From NCBI RefSeq assembly GCF_029027965.1, contig NZ_CP119082.1, positions 2,150,001 through 2,214,000 on the forward strand: 64,000 nt of DNA, given 5' to 3'. The position numbers and the translations under genes are program-made. Numbering within the stretch: position 1 is the first letter of the stretch; every line of letters begins with the position of its first letter. The stretch comes from Paracoccus sp. S3-43 (GTDB taxonomy: Bacteria; Pseudomonadota; Alphaproteobacteria; Rhodobacterales; Rhodobacteraceae). Under the pieces are notes generated by a model. It saw only the letters and a list, made by a program, of their open reading frames with translations, was not told where the DNA came from and did not search any database. Positions 10,235 to 20,611 of this stretch are shown in pieces.

Positions 10235-10501
10235 ATGATCCGTATCGTCGCCGCGCTGATCCTGGCTGCCGTTGGTCTGGCCCAACCGGCGCGGGCCTGC
10301 GGCAGCGGCGCCAGCAGCACCTTCTGCGCCGATGGCTGGGTCGCGCAACAGCCCGCCAAGGCGCTTGGACCCGAAAGCGGTGGCGACGCTCAGGCGGACG
10401 GCTGGCCCGGCGATGGCGCGGAACCGGGGGGCGATGGGATTTATGTCGAGGGGGCGGTGGTCGTGGACGCCCCTTCCCCCGAGGATGGCGGGCAGTTGTG
10501 A
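10235..10501 (+). CDS. Small secreted protein, unknown function
   Basis: 88 residues. Start chosen at 10235 because GCAGGGGAA lies a normal distance before it and the protein then begins with a clear signal peptide (MIRIVAALILAAVGLAQPARA). The longer frame from 10100 would run back through the groEL terminator. The mature part is short, acidic and Gly/Asp-rich with two cysteines near its N-terminus (ACGSG and STFCADG) that could form a disulfide. No family recognised. Convergent with ppx, whose stop is less than 10 bp away. Confidence 0.6.
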   Translation: MIRIVAALILAAVGLAQPARACGSGASSTFCADGWVAQQPAKALGPESGGDAQADGWPGDGAEPGGDGIYVEGAVVVDAPSPEDGGQL

Positions 10502-10509
10502 TCCGGGGA

Positions 10510-12039
10510 TCAGCCCTCGATCACGCCTTCCACCTCGAGGGCGCTGCACAGCGCCTTGAACCGGGCCTCGGCCACCTCGCCCATCAGCTTGTGGCCGACG
10601 GCCGTCAGGTGCAGGCGCAGTTGCGTGGCGTCGAAGGTCAGGCTGCCCGCATCGGCCGGATCGTCCAGCGCCAGCATCGCGCCGAACCGCATCGCCTTGC
10701 CCAGCACCTCGGCATCGCGGATTTCGCCCTCGTCCAGCAGCTTGAACAGCGGCGCCATGGGCGAACCCGCGCGGCTGTTCTTGTAGCGGTGCAGCAGCGC
10801 CAGGCCCAGGAAGACGCGCTCGGGGTGGGACAGCGCGGCCATGTTGGCGCGGGTCACATTGTCGAAGCAGGCCTCGGCCCGGTAATCGGGATGGGCGCGC
10901 CAGCTTGTGTCGTGCAGCAGGCAGGCCACGTGGATCAGGCGGTCGCGTTCCGGCGGCACGTTCCGGAACAGCGGTTGCAGGAACTGATACAGCTTCTTGC
11001 CCGAACCCGGCATCCGCGCCATCTGGCGTTCGGTAAAGCGCGCGGCCTCGATCAGCGGGTCGCGCTTGCGCAGGCTGTCGGGCATCTGCTCATACAGCAA
11101 CCCCTCGCGGATGCCATAGCTGCTGATGGCCAGTTCCGTGGGCGCGAAGGTCTCGGCCAATTGCAGCAGCACCTGCGAGGCCAGCGGCACCAGCTCCATC
11201 CGAGAGGACGAGATGTCGACCTGGCTGCGCAACTCGTTCAGGTCATGCGTGCCGATCCAGGCCACCGTATCGGCCACCGCCTTGGGCGTCATGCGGTATT
11301 CGTGCAGCACGGTCATGGGATAGGACACGCGCTCCATGTCCAGCCGGGCGATGGCGCGCCAGCTGCCGCCGACCAGATAGATGCGTTCGTGATGGGTGCC
11401 CATGACGGCGGCCAGTTCGGTCACGACCTTGCGGATATACTTGCGCAATCCGTCCTTGCCGCCGGGCACCTGTTGCAGGCGGAACGGTCCCAGCTGCGAC
11501 GACACGCGCCGCCCGACCTGCCCGTCCGCGACCTCGGCCAGTTCCATCGAGTTGCCGCCGATGTCGCAGACCAGCCCGCGCGCGTCGGGCCAGCCCAGCA
11601 GCACGCCCTGGGCGGACAGGCGGGCCTCCTCCTCGCCGTCGATGACCCACATCTTGATGCCGGTCTCGCGTTCGACGCGGGCCTGGAATTCGGGACCGTC
11701 CTCGGCCTCGCGGACGGCGGCGGTGGCGACGCAGGTCAGGGGTTCGATGTCCATGCCGCGGGCCAGGGCCGCGAAGCGTTGCAGGGCGGCAAAGCCGCGC
11801 TGGACGCCTTCGGGGTTCAGGCGGCCGGTCTGGGCCATCTTGGCCCCCAGCCCGGCCATGATCTTTTCGTTATAGAAATAGGCGGGCGACCGGGCCGCGC
11901 CGTCGAAGACCACCAGCCGGATCGAGTTCGACCCCACATCGACCACGCCCACGCGCGACAGGGCGCGCTTGGGCAGGGTCGCAAACATCTTGCCGAAAGG
12001 CTCGACCTTCTTGCCGGTCGTCGTCCGCACGCCGTTCAT
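10510..12039 (-). CDS. ppx: Exopolyphosphatase / Ppx-GppA phosphatase family
   Basis: 509 residues. The ASKHA-type N-terminal domain shows VGVVDVGSNSIRLVVFDG and the second phosphate motif RGLVCDIGGNSMELAEV. The C-terminal HD-like domain has LIHVACLLHDTSWRAHPDYR. The enzyme releases orthophosphate from polyphosphate ends and/or hydrolyses pppGpp. The adjacent ppk1 argues for the polyphosphate role. Start at 12039, preceded by AGGAGAGG; the upstream in-frame start at 12102 would overlap the end of ppk1. It follows ppk1 by about 60 bp on the same strand, the usual order in Rhodobacteraceae. Confidence 0.9.
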   Translation of the reverse strand: MNGVRTTTGKKVEPFGKMFATLPKRALSRVGVVDVGSNSIRLVVFDGAARSPAYFYNEKIMAGLGAKMAQTGRLNPEGVQRGFAALQRFAALARGMDIEPLTCVATAAVREAEDGPEFQARVERETGIKMWVIDGEEEARLSAQGVLLGWPDARGLVCDIGGNSMELAEVADGQVGRRVSSQLGPFRLQQVPGGKDGLRKYIRKVVTELAAVMGTHHERIYLVGGSWRAIARLDMERVSYPMTVLHEYRMTPKAVADTVAWIGTHDLNELRSQVDISSSRMELVPLASQVLLQLAETFAPTELAISSYGIREGLLYEQMPDSLRKRDPLIEAARFTERQMARMPGSGKKLYQFLQPLFRNVPPERDRLIHVACLLHDTSWRAHPDYRAEACFDNVTRANMAALSHPERVFLGLALLHRYKNSRAGSPMAPLFKLLDEGEIRDAEVLGKAMRFGAMLALDDPADAGSLTFDATQLRLHLTAVGHKLMGEVAEARFKALCSALEVEGVIEG

Positions 12040-12098
12040 CGCCGCCTCTCCTGCTTGGCCCGCATCGCCGCTGTTAATGACCCGCCCTGACGGGTGCG

Positions 12099-14264
12099 TC
12101 AATCATTCGAATGGGTCAATGCCGGAACGTCCCCGGCCCCCGCCGTCCCCCGCCCAGACAGTGACGGGTGGTCCATGAAGAAACGGTGACAGTTGAACAG
12201 GTCGTCGCGCCCCTCGGGCAGATAGCGCACGAACCGGCCATCGGGTTGCAGCAGCCAGCTTTGCGCCTCGTCCGCCATGTTGGCGGCCATGATCTGGCTG
12301 ACGATCTGCGCCTTGACGGTGTCGTTCACGCATTCGACCAGGGTTTCGACACGGCGGTTCAGGTTGCGGTCCATCCAGTCGGCCGAGCTGATGAAGACCC
12401 GCGCTCGCTTCGACGGCAGGCCGTAGCCGTTGCCGAAGCAGACGATCCGCGAATGTTCCAGGTATCGCCCGACGATGGATTTCACGCGGATATTGTCCGA
12501 CAGCCCGCGGATGCCTGGCCGGATCCCGCAGATGCCGCGCACCACCAAGCTGATCTTCACGCCCGCAGCACTTGCCGCATACAGCGCATCGATCACGTCC
12601 CTTTCGATCAGCGAATTCATCTTGGCCCAGATCGCGGCGGGACGTCCCTGTCGGGCCAGTTCGGCCTCTCTGGCGATCAGCGAGATCAGCCGGTCCTTGA
12701 GGTCGATGGGCGAGATGGAAATATTTTCTAGCCCCGCCGGCTGCACATAGCCCGACAGGTAGTTGAAGACCTTGGTCGCATCCCTGCCAAGCGCCGGGTC
12801 GCAGGTGAACAGCGACAGGTCGGTATAGATCCGCGCCGTGATCGGGTGATAGTTGCCGGTCCCGTAATGGGTATAGGTGACCAGGTTGTCGCCTTCCCGG
12901 CGCACCACGGTGCTGATCTTGGCATGGGTCTTGTAGTTCACGAAGCCATAGACGACATGCGCCCCCGCCCGTTCCAGGCGGCGCGACTGGCGGATGTTCG
13001 CGGCCTCGTCGAAGCGGGCCTTCAGTTCCACCAGGGCCGTGACCGACTTGCCGGATTCGGCGGCCTCGCACAGCGCGTCGACGATCGGGCTGTCGCGGCT
13101 GGTGCGATACAGCGTCTGCTTGATCGCCAGCACGTTCGGATCGCGCGCCGCCTGGGCCAGGAAGCGGATCACCATGTCGAAGGTTTCATAGGGGTGGTGC
13201 AGCAGCATGTCCTTTTGCTTGATGGCGGCGAACATGTCGCCGTCATGGTCCTGCACCCGTTCGGGAACGCGCGGCGTGAAGGCGGGCCATTGCAGGTCGC
13301 GGCGCGAATCCAGCACCAGCTCGCGCAGATCGGCCACGCCCAGCAGCCCCTCGACCTCGATCACCTCGTCGGGGCCGACCTCAAGCTCCTCCATGATCAG
13401 GCGGCGCAGGCGGTCGGGCGCGCCGCGGGTGATCTTCAGCCGGATCACGCTGCCCCGGCGGCGGCGTTTCAGCGCGGTCTCGAATTCGCGGACCAGATCC
13501 TCGGCCTCTTCCTCGACCTCCAGGTCGCTGTCGCGCAGCACCCGGAAGGCGCAATGGCCCACGTCGCGATAGCCGGGGAACAGCGAGGACAGATGCATCA
13601 GCAGCAGGTCTTCCAGCTTGAAGAACCGCTCGCCCCCCGGCAGGGGGACGAAGCGGTCCAGCTGCGCGGGGATCGGCAGCAGCGCCTGCATCTGGCGCCC
13701 GTCGGTCTCGCGGGCCAGTTCAAGCGCCAGCGAGAAACCGGCGTTCGGGATGAAGGGGAACGGGTGCGCGGGGTCGATGGCCAGGGGCGACAGGACCGGG
13801 AACACCTTGCGTTCGAAATAATCGTGCAGGAATTCCTCTTCGGCGCGCGTCAGGCGGGACCGGGACAGGATGACGATGCCCGCCTCCTCCATTTCCCGGC
13901 GGATGCGGTTCCAGACGCCCTGCTGCGCGCCCATCAGGCGGCGGGCGTCGGCATTGATCATCGACAACTGCTCGGCCGGGGTCAGGCCGTCGTCCGAGGG
14001 CGTGGCATTGCCCTCGCGCACCAGTTCCCGCAGCCCCGCGACGCGGACGGTATAGAATTCGTCCAGATTGGTCGCGCTGATCGACACGAAGCGCAGCCGT
14101 TCCAGCAGCGGCACGCGGGGATTGCGCGCCTCGTCCAGGACGCGCCAGTTGAAGGACAGCCAGCTGATCTCGCGGTTGAAGAACCGCGCGCCGTTCCGGG
14201 GCACGCCCTCGGGCAGATCCTGGGGTTCCGGGAAGGGTGTTCGAAGGAAATCGGCTTGCGTCAT
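12099..14264 (-). CDS. ppk1: Polyphosphate kinase 1
   Basis: 721 residues, normal for PPK1, which makes polyphosphate from ATP reversibly through a phosphohistidine. The N-terminal domain begins near RFFNREISWLSFNWRVLDEA. The catalytic region has LVTYTHYGTGNYHPITARIY, which contains the His equivalent to the one phosphorylated in E. coli PPK. The C-terminal domain shows the second PLD-like motif region (RVFISSADWMDRNLNRRVE). The open frame runs much further upstream but that part is antisense to nothing coding; the start MTQADFLRTPF at 14264 agrees with family length. It lies between hdaA (24 bp upstream) and ppx. Confidence 0.95.
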   Translation of the reverse strand: MTQADFLRTPFPEPQDLPEGVPRNGARFFNREISWLSFNWRVLDEARNPRVPLLERLRFVSISATNLDEFYTVRVAGLRELVREGNATPSDDGLTPAEQLSMINADARRLMGAQQGVWNRIRREMEEAGIVILSRSRLTRAEEEFLHDYFERKVFPVLSPLAIDPAHPFPFIPNAGFSLALELARETDGRQMQALLPIPAQLDRFVPLPGGERFFKLEDLLLMHLSSLFPGYRDVGHCAFRVLRDSDLEVEEEAEDLVREFETALKRRRRGSVIRLKITRGAPDRLRRLIMEELEVGPDEVIEVEGLLGVADLRELVLDSRRDLQWPAFTPRVPERVQDHDGDMFAAIKQKDMLLHHPYETFDMVIRFLAQAARDPNVLAIKQTLYRTSRDSPIVDALCEAAESGKSVTALVELKARFDEAANIRQSRRLERAGAHVVYGFVNYKTHAKISTVVRREGDNLVTYTHYGTGNYHPITARIYTDLSLFTCDPALGRDATKVFNYLSGYVQPAGLENISISPIDLKDRLISLIAREAELARQGRPAAIWAKMNSLIERDVIDALYAASAAGVKISLVVRGICGIRPGIRGLSDNIRVKSIVGRYLEHSRIVCFGNGYGLPSKRARVFISSADWMDRNLNRRVETLVECVNDTVKAQIVSQIMAANMADEAQSWLLQPDGRFVRYLPEGRDDLFNCHRFFMDHPSLSGRGTAGAGDVPALTHSND

Positions 14265-14287
14265 GGTCCTGGCCTTCAGCGGATGAA

Positions 14288-14986
14288 TCAGGTCTCGGTC
14301 TCGGATAGACCGTTCAGCAGGTCGGCGGCAATGCGGCGGGTGATCGGGCGCTTGTCGGCCATCGCGGCGCGGTCCATCGCGGCGACAAGCCGGCGGGCCA
14401 GGCCCAGGTCGCGCGGCATGTGCAGGACCAGCCAGTCGATCAGGTCGGCGGGAACGGTCTGCTGGCGGTCGGCGAACAGCTTGACCAGCACGGCGGCCAG
14501 CAGGGATTCGTCGGGGGGCCCCAGCCGGACCTGGGGCATCGCGTCCATGCGGGACCGCAGGTCGGGCAGCACCAGGCCCCAATCGCGCGGCGGCGTGCGC
14601 GCCGTCAGCAGCAGCAGGCAGTCGCGCGGCGCGCACAGGTTCCACAGGTGGAACAGCGTCTGTTCGGCCCCCGCCGCCCGGCCCGCGCGGTCCGCGTCCT
14701 CGACCACCAGGGCGCCGCCCTCGGCCGCCAGGGCATCGGCGGCGTCCGGGCGCAGCGCCACCGCCTTGACCCGGCGCGCGCCGTTCTCGGCCGCCCAGAA
14801 GGCCGCCAGATGCGACTTGCCCGCGCCTTCCGGGCCGATCAGCAGCATCCGCCCCTGCGGCCAGTCCTGCGGCGCGTCCAGCGCGGCAAGCGCCGCCCGG
14901 TTGGCGGGCGCCGGCAGGAAATCGGCGCGCGAATGGGCGGGCGGCGTGGTCAGGTCCAGCGTCAACTGGCGGAAGGTCGTGCCCAT
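14288..14986 (-). CDS. hdaA: DnaA-related regulatory protein HdaA (Hda homologue)
   Basis: 232 residues, the length of Hda proteins, with only the AAA+ region of DnaA and no DNA-binding domain IV. It starts with RQLTLDLTTPPAHSRADFL; the short QLTLDL stretch matches the beta-clamp binding box. Walker A is LLIGPEGAGKSHLA (about residues 48-61), and the Walker B region is ALVVEDADR. Hda on the sliding clamp stimulates ATP hydrolysis by DnaA, limiting re-initiation of replication. The gene lies directly between the permease gene (its start abuts the permease stop) and ppk1, an arrangement remembered from other Rhodobacteraceae. Confidence 0.85.
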   Translation of the reverse strand: MGTTFRQLTLDLTTPPAHSRADFLPAPANRAALAALDAPQDWPQGRMLLIGPEGAGKSHLAAFWAAENGARRVKAVALRPDAADALAAEGGALVVEDADRAGRAAGAEQTLFHLWNLCAPRDCLLLLTARTPPRDWGLVLPDLRSRMDAMPQVRLGPPDESLLAAVLVKLFADRQQTVPADLIDWLVLHMPRDLGLARRLVAAMDRAAMADKRPITRRIAADLLNGLSETET

Positions 14987-16201
14987 CTATTCGGCTTCGG
15001 GATGCCTGCGGGCGATTTCCTCGCGCATCATCTGGATCTGGTCCTGGGCGCGGTTCTGGTCGGCGCTGATGCGCGCCTCGCGGATGGCGTTGGCGACGGT
15101 GCCTTCGGGGACCAGTTCGACCAGCACCGGCTGGCCCGGATCGGGCGGCAGCGCCTGGCCGGTGAACAGCGCGCTTTCCTGGTATCGCTGCGTCAGGAAC
15201 CGGGCGATCACCCCCAGGGCGGCGGCCAGCGGCACCGCCATGACCATGCCGACGAAGCCGAACAGCACCCCGAAGACCGACAGCGCCAGCAGCAGCCAGA
15301 CCGGATGCAGGCCGACATGGTGGCCGACGATCTTGGGTTGCAGGTAATTGCCCTCGACGATCTGGCCCAGGGCGAAGATCGCCACGACAAGCCCGATCCA
15401 CAGCGGGTCGCCCCAGAAGCTGAACAGGGCGACGCCGATGGCGGTGGCCCCGCCGATCAGCACGCCGACATAGGGGATGAAGGACAGCAGCGCCGCCATG
15501 ATGCCGATGAAGAATCCGAAAGGCAGGCCCACGATCATCAGGCCGAAGGCATACCAGGTGCCCAGGATCAGCATCACCAGCCCCTGCCCGCGCACGAAAC
15601 CCGACAGCGCCTCGTCGATCTCTCGCGACAGGCGGCGCAGGGTGGGGGCGTGCTCGCGCGGCAGCAGGGTGTCCACCCGGTCGACCAGGTGATCCCAGTC
15701 CAGCAGCAGATAGAAGGCGACCACCGGCACGATCACCAGGATCGCTATGGCGCTGATGATGCCGCCCACCGACGACAGCAGGCGCGAGGCCAGCGTGCCC
15801 ATCTGTTCGCCCATGCCCGCGCCCAGGTCGGTCAGCGCGGTGCCGATGCTGCCGTCGGCGGGCAGCAGTTCGGGAAAACGGTTCGACAGGAACATGCGGC
15901 CCTGTTCCAGCATCTCCGGCGCGGTCTCGATCAGCGATGTCGCCTGGCGCAGCATGACCGGCACCACCAGCAGCACGACGGCGGCGAAGGCCAGCACCGC
16001 GATGACGGTGATGACCACCACCGACATGACCCGCGACAGGCCCGCGCGTTCCAGCCGGTCGGCCACCGGATCCAGCAGATAGGCGACGCCCGCCCCCAGG
16101 ATGAAGGGCAGGATCGCGTTCCCCAGCAACCACATCGCCAGCAGCAGCGTGACCGCTGCAACGCCCCACCAGATCAGTTGCTTGTAAATCGGTATGCGCA
16201 T
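14987..16201 (-). CDS. AI-2E (PerM/TqsA) family transporter
   Basis: 404 residues with about eight membrane helices. Recognised by the family core ([20 protein letters not shown], then GVLIGG) and the late region [20 protein letters not shown]. Such proteins are inner-membrane permeases or exporters. Some export autoinducer-2, others are Na+/H+ antiporters or of unknown role, so the substrate is open. The C-terminus is cytoplasmic, charged and probably helical. First gene of the run to hdaA, ppk1 and ppx, with a stop directly next to the hdaA start. Confidence 0.88.
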   Translation of the reverse strand: MRIPIYKQLIWWGVAAVTLLLAMWLLGNAILPFILGAGVAYLLDPVADRLERAGLSRVMSVVVITVIAVLAFAAVVLLVVPVMLRQATSLIETAPEMLEQGRMFLSNRFPELLPADGSIGTALTDLGAGMGEQMGTLASRLLSSVGGIISAIAILVIVPVVAFYLLLDWDHLVDRVDTLLPREHAPTLRRLSREIDEALSGFVRGQGLVMLILGTWYAFGLMIVGLPFGFFIGIMAALLSFIPYVGVLIGGATAIGVALFSFWGDPLWIGLVVAIFALGQIVEGNYLQPKIVGHHVGLHPVWLLLALSVFGVLFGFVGMVMAVPLAAALGVIARFLTQRYQESALFTGQALPPDPGQPVLVELVPEGTVANAIREARISADQNRAQDQIQMMREEIARRHPEAE

Positions 16202-16229
16202 CCTGCCTCCGGGCCGGTTTGATCCTGTC

Positions 16230-17231
16230 TTACCCCTCGCGGCGCGACTTGCAAGAACCCTCGCCCGCGCGGGGATCGACCAGCGTGTATTCGTCGGCGA
16301 ATCGGCTGAGATAGGATATCATCGGACCGGTCGCCCGCCATTGGCGAAGCAGGCTGCGCCCCAGATCGCGGCGCAACGGCCAGTGGCGCAGGTCGGCCTG
16401 CGCGACCGGCGGCGCGTCGGGAAAGTGCCGGTCCAGGACCGCGCCATAGGGCGCCCGCCATCGCATCGGCACGATCCCCGCCGAACGGTCCAGCCATGGC
16501 TTTGCCGGGCCGATGAAATGGACCAGGCAAGGATCGGCCACGCCGGCCAGCAGGCTCGATGCCCAGGTGAACTGCCAGTTCCACAAGGGGCTGATCTCGG
16601 TCCAGTCGCCATGCAGGGTGCCGTTCAGCAGCGCCTGGTCGCGACCCAGACCCCGAAGGTGCCGACGGGCAAAGGCTGCGCAGCGCCCGGACAGATCCTG
16701 GTCGGCCCAGGCCGCGATGTCGATCATGACCACGCCGGAATTGAAATAGGGGGCCGCGGCCCAGCCGAGGCGACGGAACTCGGGCGCGCGCTTGGCCGGA
16801 TTGCGCCATTGGCGATTGTCGCGCACGGCGGCGACCGCGCGGCCGCGCATGTCGGCGGCCATCAGCCGGGCGGGGTCGCCGCGTTCGTGAAGGATGTCGG
16901 CGTCCAGAACCAGGATGCGCCGGTAGATCCCGGCCATGGCCGAGGCCAGGAACAGGCTCATATAGGCCGCAAGGCTGCGCCTGTCGTCCAGCGGCAGCGC
17001 GTCCTCGATCAGCGGCAGGCGGGCGGCGACATGGCCGATATTCGCGGCCGACAGGACATGCGGCAGGTCCAGCGGCTCGGGCGAACCGATCAGGATGTCG
17101 CAGGCCGGCGCGCGTGCCGCCAGTTGCAGCGCCACGACAGACGCATAGGGCAGATAGTTGCCATCGCAGGCGACGATGACCGCGCAATCGTGGCGTGGCG
17201 TCCAGCCGCGCGTGAAGACTGGTATGGACAT
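16230..17231 (-). CDS. GT8-like glycosyltransferase
   Basis: 333 residues. The fold of family 8 (LgtC/glycogenin type) is indicated by [20 protein letters not shown] at the N-terminus, the metal-binding DAD in [16 protein letters not shown], and [13 protein letters not shown] further on. The acceptor-side motif [10 protein letters not shown] is also typical. Such enzymes transfer hexoses to lipid A core or other surface glycans; donor and acceptor are unknown. Start at [10 protein letters not shown] (17231); the frame stays open well upstream across proS, which is only composition. It diverges from proS. Confidence 0.85.
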   Translation of the reverse strand: MSIPVFTRGWTPRHDCAVIVACDGNYLPYASVVALQLAARAPACDILIGSPEPLDLPHVLSAANIGHVAARLPLIEDALPLDDRRSLAAYMSLFLASAMAGIYRRILVLDADILHERGDPARLMAADMRGRAVAAVRDNRQWRNPAKRAPEFRRLGWAAAPYFNSGVVMIDIAAWADQDLSGRCAAFARRHLRGLGRDQALLNGTLHGDWTEISPLWNWQFTWASSLLAGVADPCLVHFIGPAKPWLDRSAGIVPMRWRAPYGAVLDRHFPDAPPVAQADLRHWPLRRDLGRSLLRQWRATGPMISYLSRFADEYTLVDPRAGEGSCKSRREG

Positions 17232-17345
17232 CGGACATTCCCTTTCATGCGAAACCCGGCCGGGGCGGAAGCGTCGATCAGCCATCTTGCCCCGCCCGCC
17301 CCCTTTGCCATACACGAGGCGATAAAAGAAGGAAGGTATCCCGCC

Positions 17346-18710
17346 ATGCGTCTGTCGCGCTATTTCCTGCCGGTGCTGAAGGAAGACCCGAAAGAGGCTC
17401 AGATCGTCAGCCATCGGCTGATGCTGCGCGCGGGCATGATCAAGCAGCAGTCGGCGGGGATCTATTCCTGGCTGCCGCTGGGGCTGCGGGTGCTGAACCG
17501 CATCCAGCAGATCGTCCACGAGGAACAGCAGCGCGCAGGCCATATCCCGGTGCTGATGCCGACCATCCAGTCGGCCGACCTGTGGCGCGAAAGCGGCCGC
17601 TATGACGATTACGGCGACGAGATGCTGCGCATCACCGACCGCCACAAGCGCGACATGCTGTATGGCCCCACGAACGAGGAGGTCGTCACCGACATCTTCC
17701 GCGCCCATGTGAACAGCTACAAGGATCTGCCGCTGACGCTGTACCAGATCCAGTGGAAGTTCCGCGACGAGATCCGCCCCCGCTTCGGCGTGATGCGGGG
17801 GCGCGAGTTCCTGATGAAGGACGGCTACAACTTCGACCTGACGCGCGAGGCCGCGCTGCACGCCTATAACCGGCATCTGGTCAGCTATCTGCGGACCTAT
17901 GAACGGATGGGCTTGCAGGCCATTCCGATGCGAGCCGATTCTGGCCCCATCGGCGGCGAGGATACCCATGAATTCCTGGTGCTGGCGGAAACCGGCGAAT
18001 CCGAGGTCTTCTATGACAGCCAGATCACCGACCTGACCTTCGGCGACCGGCAGATCGACTATGACAGCGTGGAAGAGTGCCGGGCCGTGCTGGAGGAGTT
18101 CACCAGCCGTTACGCCCGCACCGATGAGACCCATGACGAGGCGGTCTTCGCGCAAGTCCCCGAGGAACGCCGCCGCAGCGCGCGCGGGATCGAGGTCGGC
18201 CAGATCTTCTATTTCGGCACCAAGTATTCCGAGCCGATGGGGGCCACGGTCGTCGGTCCCGACGCGCAGCGGGTGCCGGTGCATATGGGCAGCCACGGCA
18301 TCGGCGTCTCGCGCCTGCTGGGCGCCATCATCGAGGCCAGCCACGACGACAAGGGCATCATCTGGCCCGAGGGCGTGACCCCGTTCCATGTCGGCATCGT
18401 CAACCTGAAGCAGGGGGACAACTCCACCGACAGCGCCTGCGACGCGATCTATGCGGAATTGCAGGCGCGGGGGCTGGATCCGCTCTATGACGACCGCGAC
18501 GACCGGGCGGGGGCGAAATTCGCCACGATGGACCTGATCGGCCTGCCCTGGCGCATCACCGTCGGGCCGCGCGGCCTGGCGGCAAACAAGGTCGAGCTGA
18601 CCAGCCGCCGCACCGGCGAGACCGAGGAGATGTCGCCCAAGGACGCCATCGCCCGGCTGGAACAGGTCTATGCGCCGGTGCTGGGCCTCAACAAGGCGCA
18701 GGACAGGTGA
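17346..18710 (+). CDS. proS: Prolyl-tRNA synthetase (short, alphaproteobacterial type)
   Basis: 454 residues, the length of the ProS form that lacks the YbaK-like editing insert. Class II motifs are visible: motif 2 region [20 protein letters not shown] and motif 3 region [20 protein letters not shown], with the anticodon-binding domain from about residue 355. It starts [15 protein letters not shown] with AAGGAAGG just upstream. Charges tRNA-Pro in the cytoplasm. The stop overlaps the GTG start of the DUF2937 gene. Confidence 0.97.
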   Translation: MRLSRYFLPVLKEDPKEAQIVSHRLMLRAGMIKQQSAGIYSWLPLGLRVLNRIQQIVHEEQQRAGHIPVLMPTIQSADLWRESGRYDDYGDEMLRITDRHKRDMLYGPTNEEVVTDIFRAHVNSYKDLPLTLYQIQWKFRDEIRPRFGVMRGREFLMKDGYNFDLTREAALHAYNRHLVSYLRTYERMGLQAIPMRADSGPIGGEDTHEFLVLAETGESEVFYDSQITDLTFGDRQIDYDSVEECRAVLEEFTSRYARTDETHDEAVFAQVPEERRRSARGIEVGQIFYFGTKYSEPMGATVVGPDAQRVPVHMGSHGIGVSRLLGAIIEASHDDKGIIWPEGVTPFHVGIVNLKQGDNSTDSACDAIYAELQARGLDPLYDDRDDRAGAKFATMDLIGLPWRITVGPRGLAANKVELTSRRTGETEEMSPKDAIARLEQVYAPVLGLNKAQDR

Positions 18711-19198
18711 TCGGGTTCCTGCGGCTGGCGGTGGCGGTCTGCTGCGCGGTCGTCCTGTCGCAGTTCCCGGCCTTTTCCGACCAGTATGTGCAGCGACTGG
18801 GCGGGCAGGTCGATGCCCTGTCCCGCGTCGCCGCCGAATTCGACGCCAGCGCCCAAGCCGCTGGCCTGTCGCGCGATCAGGCCCTGACCGACCTGTCCGG
18901 CAGCGCCTTCCGTGATGCGCATCAATCGAACATGCGCGATGTCTTTGCCCGCCTGGACCGGGCGCGCGCGGATTTGCAGATGCTGCGCATCGCCGGGCCG
19001 CTGGAACGGATGCTGCTGCCTCACCGCCTGCGCGACGCGGAGACGCTGACGGCCACCTGGGGCGACTTCCGCCCCGCCGTGCCCGTCACGGTTGCGGGGT
19101 TCTGGGCCGCGGGGATCGGGCTGGCCCTGGGCTGGTTGCTGACCGCCCTGCCCGGCCTGGTGTTCCGGCGCAGGCAAGACCGGCTGGGCTGGCGCTGA
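18707..19198 (+). CDS. DUF2937 family membrane protein
   Basis: 163 residues starting with GTG that overlaps the proS stop (GTGA). One membrane helix lies at each end (about residues 4-20 and 125-148). Between them is a mostly helical part with [18 protein letters not shown] and [16 protein letters not shown], which match DUF2937 as remembered. Probably an inner-membrane protein with a periplasmic middle region; function unknown. The tail after the second helix is basic ([10 protein letters not shown]), placing the C-terminus in the cytoplasm. Confidence 0.75.
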   Translation: MIGFLRLAVAVCCAVVLSQFPAFSDQYVQRLGGQVDALSRVAAEFDASAQAAGLSRDQALTDLSGSAFRDAHQSNMRDVFARLDRARADLQMLRIAGPLERMLLPHRLRDAETLTATWGDFRPAVPVTVAGFWAAGIGLALGWLLTALPGLVFRRRQDRLGWR

Positions 19199-19312
19199 CC
19201 ATGCGTCACCGGCCCGAAAAGGCAGGGTTTCTTGGCGATATCCCGCTTTTCTTTTAGGCAAGGCGCTTCTAACCTGTCTGGCAGGACATTGTTCCAACTG
19301 GGAGACAATCAC

Positions 19313-20497
19313 ATGAAAAAACTTCTTCTGGCCACCGCTGCAGCGGCGTTGCTGGCCGGTGCCGCAAGCGCCGAGGATGTCAAGCTGGGCACCTCGTTCG
19401 GGTTCACCGGACCGCTGGAAACCATGGCGCCGCCGATGCAGAACGGCGTCACGCTGGCCGCGAAAGAGGTGACGGACAGCGGGCTGCTGCTGGACGGATC
19501 GACCGTGACCGTGGTGCAGGGCGATTCCACCTGCATCGACGCCGCCGCCGCCAGCGCGACCGTCGAACGCCTGATCACCGCCGAGAAGGTGCACGGCATC
19601 ATCGGCGGCATGTGTTCGGGCGAAACCATCGCCTCGTTGCAGAACGTGGCGGTGCCGAACGGCGTGGTGATGATCTCGCCTTCCGCGACCTCTCCGGCGC
19701 TGTCGACCATGGCCGATAACGGGCTGTTCTTCCGCACCTCGCCGTCGGACGCGCGCCAGGGCGAGGTGATGGCCGACATCATCCTGGAAAAGGGCATCAA
19801 GTCGGTCGCCGTCACCTATACCAACAACGACTATGGCAAGGGCCTGGCCGACAGCTTCGCGGCGGCCTTCACGGCCAAGGGCGGCACCGTGACCGTCAAT
19901 TCCGCCCATGACGACGGCAAGGCCGACTATTCGGCCGAGGTCGCGGCCCTGGCCGCCGCCGGGGGCGATGCCCTGGTCGTGGCGGGCTATGTCGATCAGG
20001 GCGGGTCGGGCATCGTGCGCGGCGCCCTGGACAGCGGCGCGTTCGAGACCTTCGTCTTCCCCGACGGCATGGTCAACGACACCCTGGTCAACAATTTCGG
20101 GTCCGAGATCGAGGGCAGCTTCGGCCAGAACCCGGCGGCAGAGGGCGAAGGCCGCGACACGTTCGTGGAACTGGCCAAGGCCGCCGGTTTCGACGGCACC
20201 GCCACCTATGCGGGCGAATCCTATGACGCCGCCGCGCTGATCCTGCTGTCCATGGCCGCCGCCGGCAGCAGCGATCCCGCCACCTACAAGGACAAGGTGA
20301 TGGACGTGGCCAACGCGCCGGGCGAAAAGATCCTGCCGGGCGAGCTGGGCAAGGCGCTGCAAATCCTGAAGGACGGCGGCGATGTCGATTATGTCGGCGC
20401 CACCGCCGTCGAACTGGTGGGCGAAGGCGAATCCGCCGGGGTCTATCGCCAGATCGCCATCACGGACGGCAAGATGGAAGTCGTCGGCTATCGCTGA
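19313..20497 (+). CDS. Branched-chain amino acid type ABC transporter, substrate-binding protein
   Basis: 394 residues with a signal peptide (MKKLLLATAAAALLAGAASA). It is a type I periplasmic binding protein of the Leu/Ile/Val family: VKLGTSFGFTGPLETMAPPM, then MCSGETIASLQNVAV and VTYTNNDYGKGLADSFAAAF. Start at 19313 with GGGAGA upstream. Followed by a terminator and then, 115 bp on, by the ATPase and permease genes, so the binding protein can be made in excess. The ligand is not decided by the sequence; such systems also carry amides, urea and aromatic compounds. Confidence 0.9.
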   Translation: MKKLLLATAAAALLAGAASAEDVKLGTSFGFTGPLETMAPPMQNGVTLAAKEVTDSGLLLDGSTVTVVQGDSTCIDAAAASATVERLITAEKVHGIIGGMCSGETIASLQNVAVPNGVVMISPSATSPALSTMADNGLFFRTSPSDARQGEVMADIILEKGIKSVAVTYTNNDYGKGLADSFAAAFTAKGGTVTVNSAHDDGKADYSAEVAALAAAGGDALVVAGYVDQGGSGIVRGALDSGAFETFVFPDGMVNDTLVNNFGSEIEGSFGQNPAAEGEGRDTFVELAKAAGFDGTATYAGESYDAAALILLSMAAAGSSDPATYKDKVMDVANAPGEKILPGELGKALQILKDGGDVDYVGATAVELVGEGESAGVYRQIAITDGKMEVVGYR

Positions 20498-20514
20498 GGC
20501 GCGGGACATGATAC

Positions 20515-20549
20515 GGCCCGGCAGCCTTTTCGGTTGCCGGGCCATTTTT
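20515..20549 (+). terminator. Hairpin terminator after the binding-protein gene
   Basis: A 12-bp stem GGCCCGGCAGCC / GGTTGCCGGGCC (one G-T pair) with a TTTTC loop, then ATTTTTC. It sits between the binding-protein gene and the first ATPase gene, so it may act as an attenuator that lowers expression of the downstream transporter genes. Confidence 0.85.
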
Positions 20550-20611
20550 CATGACAAAAGCCGCTGAATGCGGTCACACTTCACCAATGGCGTGAAGACG
20601 GGGTAACAAGA

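Noticed and set aside
10498..12090. 530-codon plus frame opposite ppx
   Set aside because: The minus strand encodes a recognisable Ppx/GppA protein; the plus product has no domain.
12846..15347. 833-codon plus frame opposite ppk1 and hdaA
   Set aside because: Spans two well-supported minus-strand genes and has no family features.
19225..19245. Sigma54-like motif TGGC...GC before the ABC binding-protein gene
   Set aside because: The GG-to-GC distance is one base too short and flanking positions do not match.
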